Below, piece after piece: positions 1 through 6,915 of a DNA stretch of 7,063 nucleotides. The position numbers were made by a program, and so were the translations under genes. Every line of letters starts with the position of its first letter. Position 1 is the stretch's first letter. Origin of the DNA: Bacteroidota bacterium (GTDB lineage Bacteria > Bacteroidota > Bacteroidia > Bacteroidales > UBA1715). Where the stretch lies: positions 1 through 7,063 of the forward strand of contig JAJUFK010000122.1 in the NCBI GenBank assembly GCA_029266015.1. The letters are read 5' to 3'. A model generated the notes under the pieces. The model was not told where the DNA came from, did not search any database, and worked only from the letters and a program-made list of their open reading frames with translations.

Positions 1-68
1 AATCATATCCTACATCAAATGAAGCTACTGTTATTGATAAATATATAACTCGTGTTAGTTTAAAATAA
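1..68 (+). CDS. C-terminal end of a probable TPR protein (partial)
   Basis: The frame is open from the window edge and ends at TAA 66-68, giving 21 visible residues that end in YPTSNEATVIDKYITRVSLK. The TAA overlaps the ribH ATG by one base (TAATG), so the two genes are probably translationally coupled. Bacteroidetes genomes commonly carry a tetratricopeptide-repeat protein directly before ribH. The residues resemble the end of a TPR helix pair (YPxSxEA...DKYIxR). The identification rests on gene order and this short tail only; the main part of the protein is outside the window. Confidence 0.6.
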   Translation, partial: SYPTSNEATVIDKYITRVSLK

Positions 69-547
69 TGGCTACATCACTTAAAAATCTATCTGAATAC
101 GATTACTCTTCAATACCTGATGCTTCAGCATTGTCAATTGGAATTGTAGTTGCCGAATGGAATATCGAAATAAACAATGCTTTATTACAAGGAGCCATTG
201 ATACATTATTAAAACATGGTGTTGATAAATCAAATGTGTTTGTAAATTATGTGCCGGGAGCATTTGAGTTGACTTATGGTTGTAAAGTAATGGCAGAAAA
301 TTATGATGTAGATGCTATAATTGCTATTGGTACTGTTATCCAGGGAGATACCCCTCATTTTGATTATATATGTCAAGGGGTTACCTATGGAATTTCTGAA
401 TTAAATCTTTCGTTTGATTTACCTTTTATATTTGGTGTTTTAACAGTAAATACACTAGAGCAAGCTCAAGAAAGAGCTGGAGGTAAACACGGCAACAAAG
501 GTGTAGAGGCCGCTGTTGCCGCTATTAAAATGGCATTGTATGATTAA
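68..547 (+). CDS. ribH: 6,7-dimethyl-8-ribityllumazine synthase
   Basis: This cytosolic enzyme condenses 5-amino-6-ribitylamino-uracil with 3,4-dihydroxy-2-butanone 4-phosphate to make 6,7-dimethyl-8-ribityllumazine, the penultimate step of riboflavin synthesis. Its 159 residues match the usual family length. Family motifs are intact: AEWN near 29-32 at the substrate aromatic position, VPGAFELT at 62-69, IGTVIQGDTPHFDYI at 87-101 with H97 as the likely catalytic histidine, GVLTVNT at 123-129, and the AGGKHGNKGVEAA block at 137-149. The ATG at 68 overlaps the stop of the upstream gene (TAATG) and has no Shine-Dalgarno, which is normal in Bacteroidetes. Its TAA (545-547) overlaps the stop of the convergent gene within one TTAA. 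No other riboflavin gene is visible. Confidence 0.97.
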   Translation: MATSLKNLSEYDYSSIPDASALSIGIVVAEWNIEINNALLQGAIDTLLKHGVDKSNVFVNYVPGAFELTYGCKVMAENYDVDAIIAIGTVIQGDTPHFDYICQGVTYGISELNLSFDLPFIFGVLTVNTLEQAQERAGGKHGNKGVEAAVAAIKMALYD

Positions 548-1194
548 TTGCTAAATTCGATATTGGCATATTTTTTTAATCTTCCTGCTATGCTTTTTCC
601 GCTACCGGCGTAATAGTTATATTTTCCTCCCGATTCCAAAAAACGCTGAACATGTGCATATCCCATCATAGATGCATATAAAATACCAGGTTTGGTTATA
701 TGTATATTTTGAATAGTTTTTCCTGAATATTTATGAATATGTTTACGTAAATGTTTTGTTTCCATTTGTTGCATATACCAACGAATAAATCGTTCTTGTT
801 CTTCGGGAGGAAACAATGTTATATCAAAATTGTATCGAGGATTACCTTGTGTTGTGTATGTAGTATCTACGGTAGCATATATTTGGTCAATTCTATCTGA
901 ACTATACCCAAATTCTAATAATGCATGTTTGCTTGCTTGATATTTACCGAGTAATAATGAACGGTTTGCAATAGAATAAGAACCTTTTGATTCTGTTTTT
1001 GCAATATGTGAGTAAAAGGTATTACGTGAAATATATTGAATACGTCTAACTTTTGGGTGGGGTGAATTTGATATATCTATTAATTGTTCTTGTTGAATTT
1101 CTAAATCGGGTGACGGGGTATGTATAGGAATAGAAATACATATAGCTATAGTAATTATTATAATTGATATTTTGAAAATAGAATATATATTCAT
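544..1194 (-). CDS. Membrane-anchored protein with a lysozyme/transglycosylase-like motif
   Basis: The protein has 216 residues from the ATG at 1194. One hydrophobic helix (about residues 5-24, IFKISIIIITIAICISIPI) should act as a signal anchor and place the rest in the periplasm. The core has the layout of goose/phage-type lysozyme-like folds: HIAKTESKGSYSIAN around 63-77 with E68 as the candidate catalytic glutamate, then LLGKYQAS at 81-88, and a late helix MMGYAHVQRFLESGG at 176-190 followed by GRLKKYANIEF. Similar E...GKYQ...AHLGG..(R)FL patterns occur in peptidoglycan-cleaving enzymes; this is my pattern reading, not a search. An in-frame ATG at 1260 would give 238 residues, but its first 55 bases overlap the upstream gene and put a charged stretch before the helix, so 1194 (11 bases after that gene's stop) is preferred. 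Last gene of the operon. Substrate and role are unproven. Confidence 0.6.
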   Translation of the reverse strand: MNIYSIFKISIIIITIAICISIPIHTPSPDLEIQQEQLIDISNSPHPKVRRIQYISRNTFYSHIAKTESKGSYSIANRSLLLGKYQASKHALLEFGYSSDRIDQIYATVDTTYTTQGNPRYNFDITLFPPEEQERFIRWYMQQMETKHLRKHIHKYSGKTIQNIHITKPGILYASMMGYAHVQRFLESGGKYNYYAGSGKSIAGRLKKYANIEFSN

Positions 1195-1205
1195 GAATTT
1201 ACTCG

Positions 1206-2258
1206 TTATTCGTCTTTTATTTGATATAAATACGAATATTTTGCTTCGCGAAGTTTCCATCGTTCTCTGGCGAAACTTTGCATATCGGCAATTGTATCTT
1301 TTTCATCAATAATTTCTAATCCCAACATTGTTTCAATTATATCTTCCATAGTAACTATACCATCAACACCGCCATACTCGTCTACTACCAAAGCTATATG
1401 TTCTCTTCGTTCCAGTAGATTTTCCCAAACAGTAAATAGTGTTTTAGAATTATGCACAATAACTATATCTCGTTTTATATCTTTTAATTTCATATCGTGT
1501 TTATCTTCGGCTAATTTTTCGAAAACGGTTTGTCTAAAGACATATCCGGTTATGTTTTCTTCGTTGTTACTATAAATAGGTATTCGAGAATATTTTAAAT
1601 AATGTTTGCTTTGTAAAAATATTGAAATTGGTAAATTTTCATCGGCAATTGCAAGAACAACCCGAGGTGTCATAATTTCCGAAACTTTTACATTTTTAAG
1701 TTTAATGATATTTTGAATTATAATATGTTCTTTTTGAGAGAAAATTCCTTGGTCGGCACCAATACTTGCCATTGCCGAAATTTCTTCTCGTGAGGTTGAC
1801 ATTGTATGAGCTTTGCCTGTAAAAATTTTTGTAATAAGAGCTGAGAGTAATACAAGCGGATATGTTACAATATACATGCTTGTAATAATGATAGCAGAAA
1901 TTGTTGTAAGATTTCGCCAATAATTTGCTCCTATGGTTTTAGGTATAATTTCGGTTAATACTAAAATAAGAATAGTAAGAATAGCTGAAACTAAACCGAA
2001 ATATTCATCGCCAAAAACTATAGATGCTAGAGCTCCAACACCTGCTGCACCTACAGTGTGAGCCACTGTGTTGAGTGTTAAAATTGCAGATAGAGGTTTG
2101 TCTATATTTTTTTTGTAATCTAAAAATGTTTTGCTCCATCTACTTTCTTTTTTAGTCATAATAAATGATTGAGGAGTAGAAAGTAATACCGCTTCCATAA
2201 TTGAACACAAAAATGAAATAGAAAGAGCTAAAAACAGATATACAAGCAATAGTGTCAT
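1206..2258 (-). CDS. CNNM-domain / CBS-pair membrane protein (HlyC/CorC-like)
   Basis: This is an inner-membrane protein of the CNNM (DUF21) family, whose members are linked to Mg2+/Co2+ export and tolerance. The 350 residues show an N-terminal membrane domain (about 1-150): the first helix carries SFLCSIMEAVLLS (15-27), the second ILTLNTVAHTVGAAGVGA (59-76), a third about 86-104 ends in LTEIIPKTIGANYW (101-114), and a fourth spans about 118-146. Two cytoplasmic CBS motifs follow: EIMTPRVVLAI (194-204) and VVDEYGGVDGIVTMEDIIE (291-309), ending LGLEIIDEKD. The protein stops about 30 residues later, so the CorC/HlyC C-terminal domain of longer relatives is absent, as in a recognised short subtype. 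Its ATG overlaps the ATPase stop as ATGA, implying translational coupling. Hemolysin labels in this family are historical; the transported ion cannot be read from the sequence. Confidence 0.9.
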   Translation of the reverse strand: MTLLLVYLFLALSISFLCSIMEAVLLSTPQSFIMTKKESRWSKTFLDYKKNIDKPLSAILTLNTVAHTVGAAGVGALASIVFGDEYFGLVSAILTILILVLTEIIPKTIGANYWRNLTTISAIIITSMYIVTYPLVLLSALITKIFTGKAHTMSTSREEISAMASIGADQGIFSQKEHIIIQNIIKLKNVKVSEIMTPRVVLAIADENLPISIFLQSKHYLKYSRIPIYSNNEENITGYVFRQTVFEKLAEDKHDMKLKDIKRDIVIVHNSKTLFTVWENLLERREHIALVVDEYGGVDGIVTMEDIIETMLGLEIIDEKDTIADMQSFARERWKLREAKYSYLYQIKDE

Positions 2259-3277
2259 ATTTGTTTATAATAGGTTGAATTTAACGCAATTAACAATTCA
2301 AAAATTGATTTGCATATTGTAGTTGTTTGTTGGGTATGTAAAATCCACTGTTTATTGTGAATTTCTATGTGCGGAATATGTTCTTGTTGATCGCAAATGG
2401 CAAAACCATGTCTGTGGAGGGCTCGTTTTGTCCAAAAAGCATATATTTTGTTGCCGCTCATAGAAACAGAATGTTTAAATGTGTATACAATTTTAAACAA
2501 TCCATTTGTAATATCAAAGTCAAATGATTGTTTTTTAAATGCTTGTTCAAAATCACCTTGCAGCACTAAATCTTCAGGAGTTCCACAAGCTATTGGTTTG
2601 TTGCGTTGCATTAACCAAATTCTATCGGCAACTTGTAGTGCTAAATCCAATTCATGTGTTGAAAGTAGAATAGATTTATATGTGCTTCGGGCTAATTCTT
2701 TTAATAATTTCATTATCTCTATTCTATTGGGTAAATCTAAATGAGCTGTTGGTTCGTCAAGCATTATAAATGGAGTATTTTGAGCTAATGCACGTGCTAT
2801 CATTACTCGTTGTTTTTCTCCATCGCTTAACGTGTCAATTGTTCTATCTGCAAATCCTTGTAAACCAACTCTTTCAATTGATTGATGGATTATTATATTG
2901 TCTGTATGTTCAATTTTACCTAACCAATTTGTATATGGGAATCGTCCAAGTGATACTATATCAAATACAGTCATATTTACCGTTTCTATTTTATCGGTAA
3001 GTACTACGCTCATTTTTTTTGCAAGATCGGTAATAGTTTGATTATTTATATCAACACCTTCTATGAATACAGACCCTTGTAATGGTTGTTGCATGCCTGC
3101 AAGTGTGCGTATTAGTGTAGATTTACCGCATCCATTAGGACCAAGTAAACAAACCATCTCACCTTTGTATATATGTATATTAAGATGCTCGGCTATAGTA
3201 ATATACCCCTTTTTTTTCCTATACCCTATGGTTAAATCCTGAGCATTTACTATATCTTGAAAAATATGTTCTGTCAT
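2255..3277 (-). CDS. ABC importer ATP-binding protein, FecE/BtuD type
   Basis: This is the cytoplasmic ATPase of an iron-siderophore, heme or cobalamin class importer. In the 340 residues, Walker A is GPNGCGKST (46-54), the signature is LSDGEKQR (150-157, a variant of LSGGQ), Walker B is IMLDEP (171-176), the D-loop is AHLD (178-181) and the switch histidine is H208 (STHEL). The usual Q-loop glutamine appears to be T94 (SVVLTDK), a variant I recall from Bacteroidetes relatives. The normal ATPase ends near 255; the remaining 85 or so residues (FDFDITNGLF to the end, including FWTKRALHRHGF at 281-292) form an extension also seen, from memory, in Bacteroidetes members. Its start lies 4 bases after the restored permease stop, and its TGA overlaps the next ATG (ATGA). 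Substrate is undetermined. Confidence 0.93.
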   Translation of the reverse strand: MTEHIFQDIVNAQDLTIGYRKKKGYITIAEHLNIHIYKGEMVCLLGPNGCGKSTLIRTLAGMQQPLQGSVFIEGVDINNQTITDLAKKMSVVLTDKIETVNMTVFDIVSLGRFPYTNWLGKIEHTDNIIIHQSIERVGLQGFADRTIDTLSDGEKQRVMIARALAQNTPFIMLDEPTAHLDLPNRIEIMKLLKELARSTYKSILLSTHELDLALQVADRIWLMQRNKPIACGTPEDLVLQGDFEQAFKKQSFDFDITNGLFKIVYTFKHSVSMSGNKIYAFWTKRALHRHGFAICDQQEHIPHIEIHNKQWILHTQQTTTICKSIFELLIALNSTYYKQI

Positions 3278-3281
3278 AGTG

Positions 3282-3407
3282 TTAGTAGTGTAAACGTGTT
3301 TTCCTTCCGCGGAATATTACCATTATTACTATAGGAGCTCCAAAGAATGCCGTTACTATATTTATTGGAATAGATGAATCAAATCCGGGAAGTTGCGAAA
3401 TTAAATC
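3282..3407 (-). other. Orphaned C-terminal codons of the FecCD permease
   Basis: This stretch would look like a 130-base intergenic gap if the permease were ended at 3408. Translated in the permease frame it gives 41 residues beginning DLISQLPG and ending RKTRLHY before TAA. It matches the end of BtuC/FecD proteins: the D-L-I-x-x-L motif, SIPIN at 12-16 of the tail, GAPIVI at 23-28 and a basic cytoplasmic end. The absence of any further stop or frameshift argues that the interruption is recent or not real. A 10-bp perfect palindrome TTCCGCGGAA (3305-3314) lies inside these codons and is probably incidental. Confidence 0.88.
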
Positions 3408-3427
3408 TCATATCATGAGTATATGAG
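3407..3427. repeat. Inverted repeat spanning the permease stop codon
   Basis: On the + strand CTCATAT (3407-3413) and ATATGAG (3421-3427) are perfect 7-base inverted arms around the 7-base loop CATGAGT. A shorter inverted pair, CTCAT (3407-3411) and ATGAG (3415-3419), is nested inside. The premature TGA (3408-3410, minus strand) lies within the first arm. The repeat is real as sequence; any function or role in mutation is inference. It has no U-tract in either direction at the right place, so it does not look like a terminator. Confidence 0.7.
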
Positions 3428-4323
3428 CTCCTATTAGTGCTGAACCAATAAGTAAAATTTTGTGATTAGCTGTTTTAAAAATCATTCTGGCTATATGTGG
3501 TACAGCCATGCCAACAAACCCTATAGGACCTGTATATGCTGTAACTATGCCTGCAAGAAGTGATGCGGAAATTACAATACTAATGCGAAGAAATGGTATG
3601 TTTACTCCCATACTGCGTGCATAATTTTCGCCTATAAGTAAAGCGTTTAGAGATTTTTGAATAAAAAATGTATACGATAATATAGGTATTAAAATATATA
3701 GCATATACCATATTTGTTGTTTTTGAATTCCTGAAAAACTGCCAAATGTCCACAATAAAAATTCATGTATTTGTTGTGGATTCGAAAAATATTGTAATAT
3801 GCTTACAATTGCAGATGTAATACTGCTAAACATTATCCCTATTATAAGTAGTGATGCTGTATCGCGAACTTTAGGAGTAATGGCAGCAATAATAATCATG
3901 ATAATACATGAACCTATTCCAGCCGCAAGTATATATCCCCAACTACTTAAAATATTGGTAGACGTAATTATAGCAATACTGCCAACTCCACCTGCTAACG
4001 AAAAAATGGCAACACCTAAACTTGCTCCTGTGCTTATACCAAGTACATCAGGTCCTGCTAATGGATTTCGAAAAAATGTTTGCATTAATAGTCCCGAAAT
4101 AGGTAATGCAATACCTGTAATACATGCCACAATTACCCGAGGTAACCGAATTTCTAATACAATTGCTGCATAATTTTGTTGTGTTGTTGAACTAAATATT
4201 GTGTGCACAATATCACGCAATGGTATGTAAACACTGCCAAATACTATATCGGCAGCAAAACTTATGGGTAGGCATAATGCCAATATAACTAAGTATGTTG
4301 TTGTTTTTTGCATATGTGCAAAA

Positions 4324-5457
4324 TTATTCTATATTTTTGAAATACACTAATGTGTATTCGGGTAATATAGTTGGATGAAAAATGTGTATTAAATCAGCAA
4401 GAATGTAATCTGCTCGTATTGTACCACTTTCCCAATAATCGTTACCGCCTTGTGGAGTTCGCCGTTTGTGATAATTATAACATCTTTTGCTATTGCAAAC
4501 CGGGATATAAGCATACGAATTATTTTTTTTCAATAATTCTTGTTTTGTCATACAATCGGCACCTATCCAAACATCGGCTTGTTTTGCGTATCCTATGAGT
4601 TGTTCTATATTAACAGCAGAGCTTCCGGTTATAGTATTGTTAGCATAAATATAGTCTCCTCCGGCATCTTTTATAAACTGTGCCATATAACTAGCACCTC
4701 CGGGTAGATACCATACATCTTTTATCATGTCGCCAGCAAGTACCTTGGGTTTGTTTTGCAAATTTTTTACTTTATTACTTAATTCTCTATATTGAGTTTC
4801 AATTTCAGAAAATACACTATCAGCTTCATGTTCTTTACCGTATAACATACCAATAAATTGTATCCATTCGGTTCTTCCCAAAGGTGATTTTTCGAGCCAG
4901 TTGTTAATGTAAATCACCGGAATACCACTTTGTAATAAAATTGCATCTTTTTGAATATCTTGTGGTGAAAAGAATGTTTTAATAACAACATCAGGTTTGG
5001 CAATCAAAATTTTTTCGCGGTTTTCATTCATACTTGTTCCTAAATCAAGTATAGTTCCTTCTTTGAATTTTTTTTTGATTGTAGGATTTGAAATTCTAAA
5101 AATATCACTTGTAGCTATTATTGATTCAGTTTGATTTATAGCATCAATACAAGCAATTTCTGTAGTAGATAAAGCGGCAACGTGTGTTACAGGTATTGGC
5201 ACATAAAAAATTTTACGAGTTATATCGTTTGTTTTTGGCGAAGTATTTTTGCATAAAATATAGGTTATACTATCTGTTTTATTACCTTGCGATATATATA
5301 CTATTACAGTATCTCTGTTTTTAGAACTGCGAATGTTTTGTGCATAGCGAAACAATGTTGATTTGCTTGAATTATGAATTACTTTTGATTGGTTACAGCT
5401 TATTATAAATAAATAGAAAACTGCAATTAGTAATACAATATTTTTTTTTGAATACAT
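4324..5457 (-). CDS. Substrate-binding lipoprotein of iron/cobalamin-class ABC importer
   Basis: This is the periplasmic binding component (FecB/BtuF-like, type III binding fold) that captures the metal complex for the adjacent permease. The 377-residue precursor has a basic start and hydrophobic core (residues 6-20) followed by lipobox IISC with C21 as the lipidated residue. A first lobe includes ALSTTEIACIDAINQTESIIATSD (about 95-118) and KPDVVIK (154-160), the typical 'hypothesis of location and identity' segment. A long helix region joins the lobes (about 205-235), and the second lobe has YLPGGASYMAQFIKDAGGDYI (250-270) and ADVWIG (294-299). It ends with GGNDYWESGTIRADYILADLIHIFHP (337-362), which I associate with Bacteroidetes members. 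Cys302, Cys321 and Cys326 lie in the second lobe. Siderophore-iron, heme and cobalamin are all possible. Preceded by 39 bases after the aminopeptidase, it may have its own promoter. Confidence 0.9.
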   Translation of the reverse strand: MYSKKNIVLLIAVFYLFIISCNQSKVIHNSSKSTLFRYAQNIRSSKNRDTVIVYISQGNKTDSITYILCKNTSPKTNDITRKIFYVPIPVTHVAALSTTEIACIDAINQTESIIATSDIFRISNPTIKKKFKEGTILDLGTSMNENREKILIAKPDVVIKTFFSPQDIQKDAILLQSGIPVIYINNWLEKSPLGRTEWIQFIGMLYGKEHEADSVFSEIETQYRELSNKVKNLQNKPKVLAGDMIKDVWYLPGGASYMAQFIKDAGGDYIYANNTITGSSAVNIEQLIGYAKQADVWIGADCMTKQELLKKNNSYAYIPVCNSKRCYNYHKRRTPQGGNDYWESGTIRADYILADLIHIFHPTILPEYTLVYFKNIE

Positions 5458-5496
5458 TATAAAAATAAAATATGTCTATTATTTAAATCTAAAGTA

Positions 5497-6915
5497 TTAT
5501 TGCAATGTTTTGAGAAATTCTACTAACATTCTTACTCCAAAACCTGTTCCTCCAACTCCTTTGTATGACCATTTTGTTCTTAAAAAAGCTGAACCAGAAA
5601 TATCTACATGTATCCAAGGGTAATTTGTAAATTGTTGTAAAAATTTACCTGCTGTAATAGCTCCGGCAAATTGACCTCCTACGTTTTTGCAATCGGCTAT
5701 ATCAGATTTTATTTGTTCTGCATATAAATTCCAAAGAGGAAATTGTACAATAGGTTCCCATACTCGTAAAGCACATTGTTCAAATTGAGGCATGTATTCA
5801 ATAGCTGTTCCCATATACACAGCAACATGTTCACCTACAGCAGCATTAGCAGCTCCTGTAAGAGTAGCCATATCTATTACTAATTGCGGATTTAATGATG
5901 TTGCATAGCTCAAAGCATCGGCCAAAATCATACGTCCTTCAGCATCTGTATTGAGTACTTCTACCGTTTTGCCATTGTGCATGCGAATTACGTCACCGGG
6001 AGCATATGCATCACCGGTTGGTCGGTTGTCGGTAATTGGAATGAGAGCATGTATATGTAAAGGAATGTTTTGACGTATTATTGCATATAGTGCTCCTACA
6101 ATTGCTGCTGCTCCTCCCATATCTGCTTTCATTGTTTCCATATATGTTGATGGAGTTTTGAGGCTTAAACCACCTGTGTCAAATACGATTCCTTTACCTA
6201 CCAATATGATTGGTTTATGTGTATTGTGTTGTGGATTCCATGATATATGAACAAATTGTGCCGGATACACACTACCTTTATTTACAGCGAGTAATCCTCC
6301 CATACCTTGTTGTTCTATCCATGATTTGTCATATATTTTTACAGTTGCATTGGTGTGCGCAAATAATTCTTTAATTTGATTAGCAAAATCAACTGATGAT
6401 AATGCACATGCCGGTTCATTTATAAATGTGCGTGCTGCAAATACCGATTCTGCAAGAATTGATAGTTTCGAAATTTCGTCAGTAAAATTCCCACTACATG
6501 TTATAGTTGAAATTGGCTCAGGTTTTTGTTCACTTTTGTATTTTGTAAAAGAATATGAACTTAACGCAAACCCTTCAACAAAAGCATAGGCTGCTTGTGG
6601 TAAAGCAGAAAAATTTGTACAATGTATGTCTTGCGATGTAAATATTGAGCATGATGAAAAAACTTTTGCTCCATTTTGACGGTTTTTATCAAATTCCTCA
6701 AGATTTTCGTCAGAATAGGTTTTAATAAAAAAGAAATTTGTGTCAATTGTTTCAACCCATAGTACGTCGGTATCTTTTTGTTCTTGTTTTTTATTGAATA
6801 ATGCAATTACATCTTTTGCTATTTGTAATTGTTCAATATCAGTGTTGTTAGTATATAAAAATATCTGAGCAACGTATTTTTTATTGTTTGCACTTGAATC
6901 TATAAGTATTTCCAT
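5497..6915 (-). CDS. pepA: Leucyl aminopeptidase, M17 family
   Basis: This cytosolic two-metal (Zn2+/Mn2+) aminopeptidase removes N-terminal residues from peptides and recycles amino acids. The 472 residues fit the M17 family. The poorly conserved N-terminal domain covers about 1-150, then the catalytic domain starts near ARTFINEPA (161-169). Metal and catalytic residues align with E. coli PepA: K241 and D246 (VGKGIVFDTGG), K253 (SLK), D265 (MKADMGGA), and D324, E326 and R328 in the signature NTDAEGR (322-328). GVGGTGFGVR (453-462) closes the protein as in the family. Nothing essential appears missing. It is the first gene of the minus-strand cluster, starting 53 bases from the divergent gene on its right. 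The symbol refers to the family; the DNA-binding role known for E. coli PepA is not implied. Confidence 0.96.
   Translation of the reverse strand: MEILIDSSANNKKYVAQIFLYTNNTDIEQLQIAKDVIALFNKKQEQKDTDVLWVETIDTNFFFIKTYSDENLEEFDKNRQNGAKVFSSCSIFTSQDIHCTNFSALPQAAYAFVEGFALSSYSFTKYKSEQKPEPISTITCSGNFTDEISKLSILAESVFAARTFINEPACALSSVDFANQIKELFAHTNATVKIYDKSWIEQQGMGGLLAVNKGSVYPAQFVHISWNPQHNTHKPIILVGKGIVFDTGGLSLKTPSTYMETMKADMGGAAAIVGALYAIIRQNIPLHIHALIPITDNRPTGDAYAPGDVIRMHNGKTVEVLNTDAEGRMILADALSYATSLNPQLVIDMATLTGAANAAVGEHVAVYMGTAIEYMPQFEQCALRVWEPIVQFPLWNLYAEQIKSDIADCKNVGGQFAGAITAGKFLQQFTNYPWIHVDISGSAFLRTKWSYKGVGGTGFGVRMLVEFLKTLQ

Larger units (their letters stand above)
3282..4313 (-). pseudogene. FecCD/BtuC-type ABC permease interrupted by in-frame TGA
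   Basis: This is the membrane permease of the same importer. The open part (4313-3408) gives 301 residues with clear FecCD motifs: RLPR (56-59), RNPLAGPDVLGISTGA (82-97) and the coupling-helix motif GPIGFVGMAVPHIAR (262-276). It stops at TGA 3410-3408 within the sequence HILMI*DLISQLPGF. The same frame then continues for 41 codons with the expected family ending (SQLPGFDSSIPIN, TAFFGAPIVI, basic tail) to TAA 3284-3282, giving 343 codons in all, a normal family length. No frameshift is needed. Without readthrough the protein lacks its last membrane helix and the conserved IPIN...GAP segment, so transport is probably lost. Upstream and downstream junctions (10 and 4 bases) are normal. The alternatives are a sequence error or suppression of the stop. 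The truncated 301-residue product may still be made. Confidence 0.88.

Noticed and set aside
548..620. Rho-independent terminator after ribH
   Set aside because: I found T-runs (571-577) but no stable GC-rich stem directly before them in either direction.
2397..2744. Plus-strand open frames inside the ATPase, permease and lipoprotein genes (also 2770-3000, 3799-4173, 4371-4598)
   Set aside because: All are antisense to genes with clear family motifs, have no recognisable domain and no supporting context; they are frame shadows.
3305..3314. 10-bp palindrome TTCCGCGGAA as an operator
   Set aside because: It lies within the permease C-terminal codons, inside an operon, with no promoter-like sequence near it; it is likely coding coincidence.
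3408..3410. TGA read as tryptophan genome-wide (alternative genetic code)
   Set aside because: Only one internal TGA is present across all genes in the window. The permease's own tryptophans (W125, W188, W202) are TGG, and the ATPase ends at a TGA in a typical ATGA overlap. An AT-rich genome with TGA=Trp would show many.
3370..3410. Selenocysteine insertion at the permease TGA
   Set aside because: The aligned position can be Cys in relatives, but the bases just downstream of the TGA form only a weak 4-bp stem with a G-U pair, unlike a bacterial SECIS. FecCD permeases are not known selenoproteins and no sel genes are visible.
5458..5496. Riboswitch or cobalamin element before the binding-protein lipoprotein
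   Set aside because: The 39-base gap is almost all A/T and far too short for a cobalamin riboswitch; no B12-box-like sequence is present.
6561..6806. Alternative minus-strand frame inside the aminopeptidase gene (also 1702-1920 inside the CNNM gene, and 81-263 opposite ribH)
   Set aside because: They overlap conserved coding sequence in another frame and have shadow-like composition.
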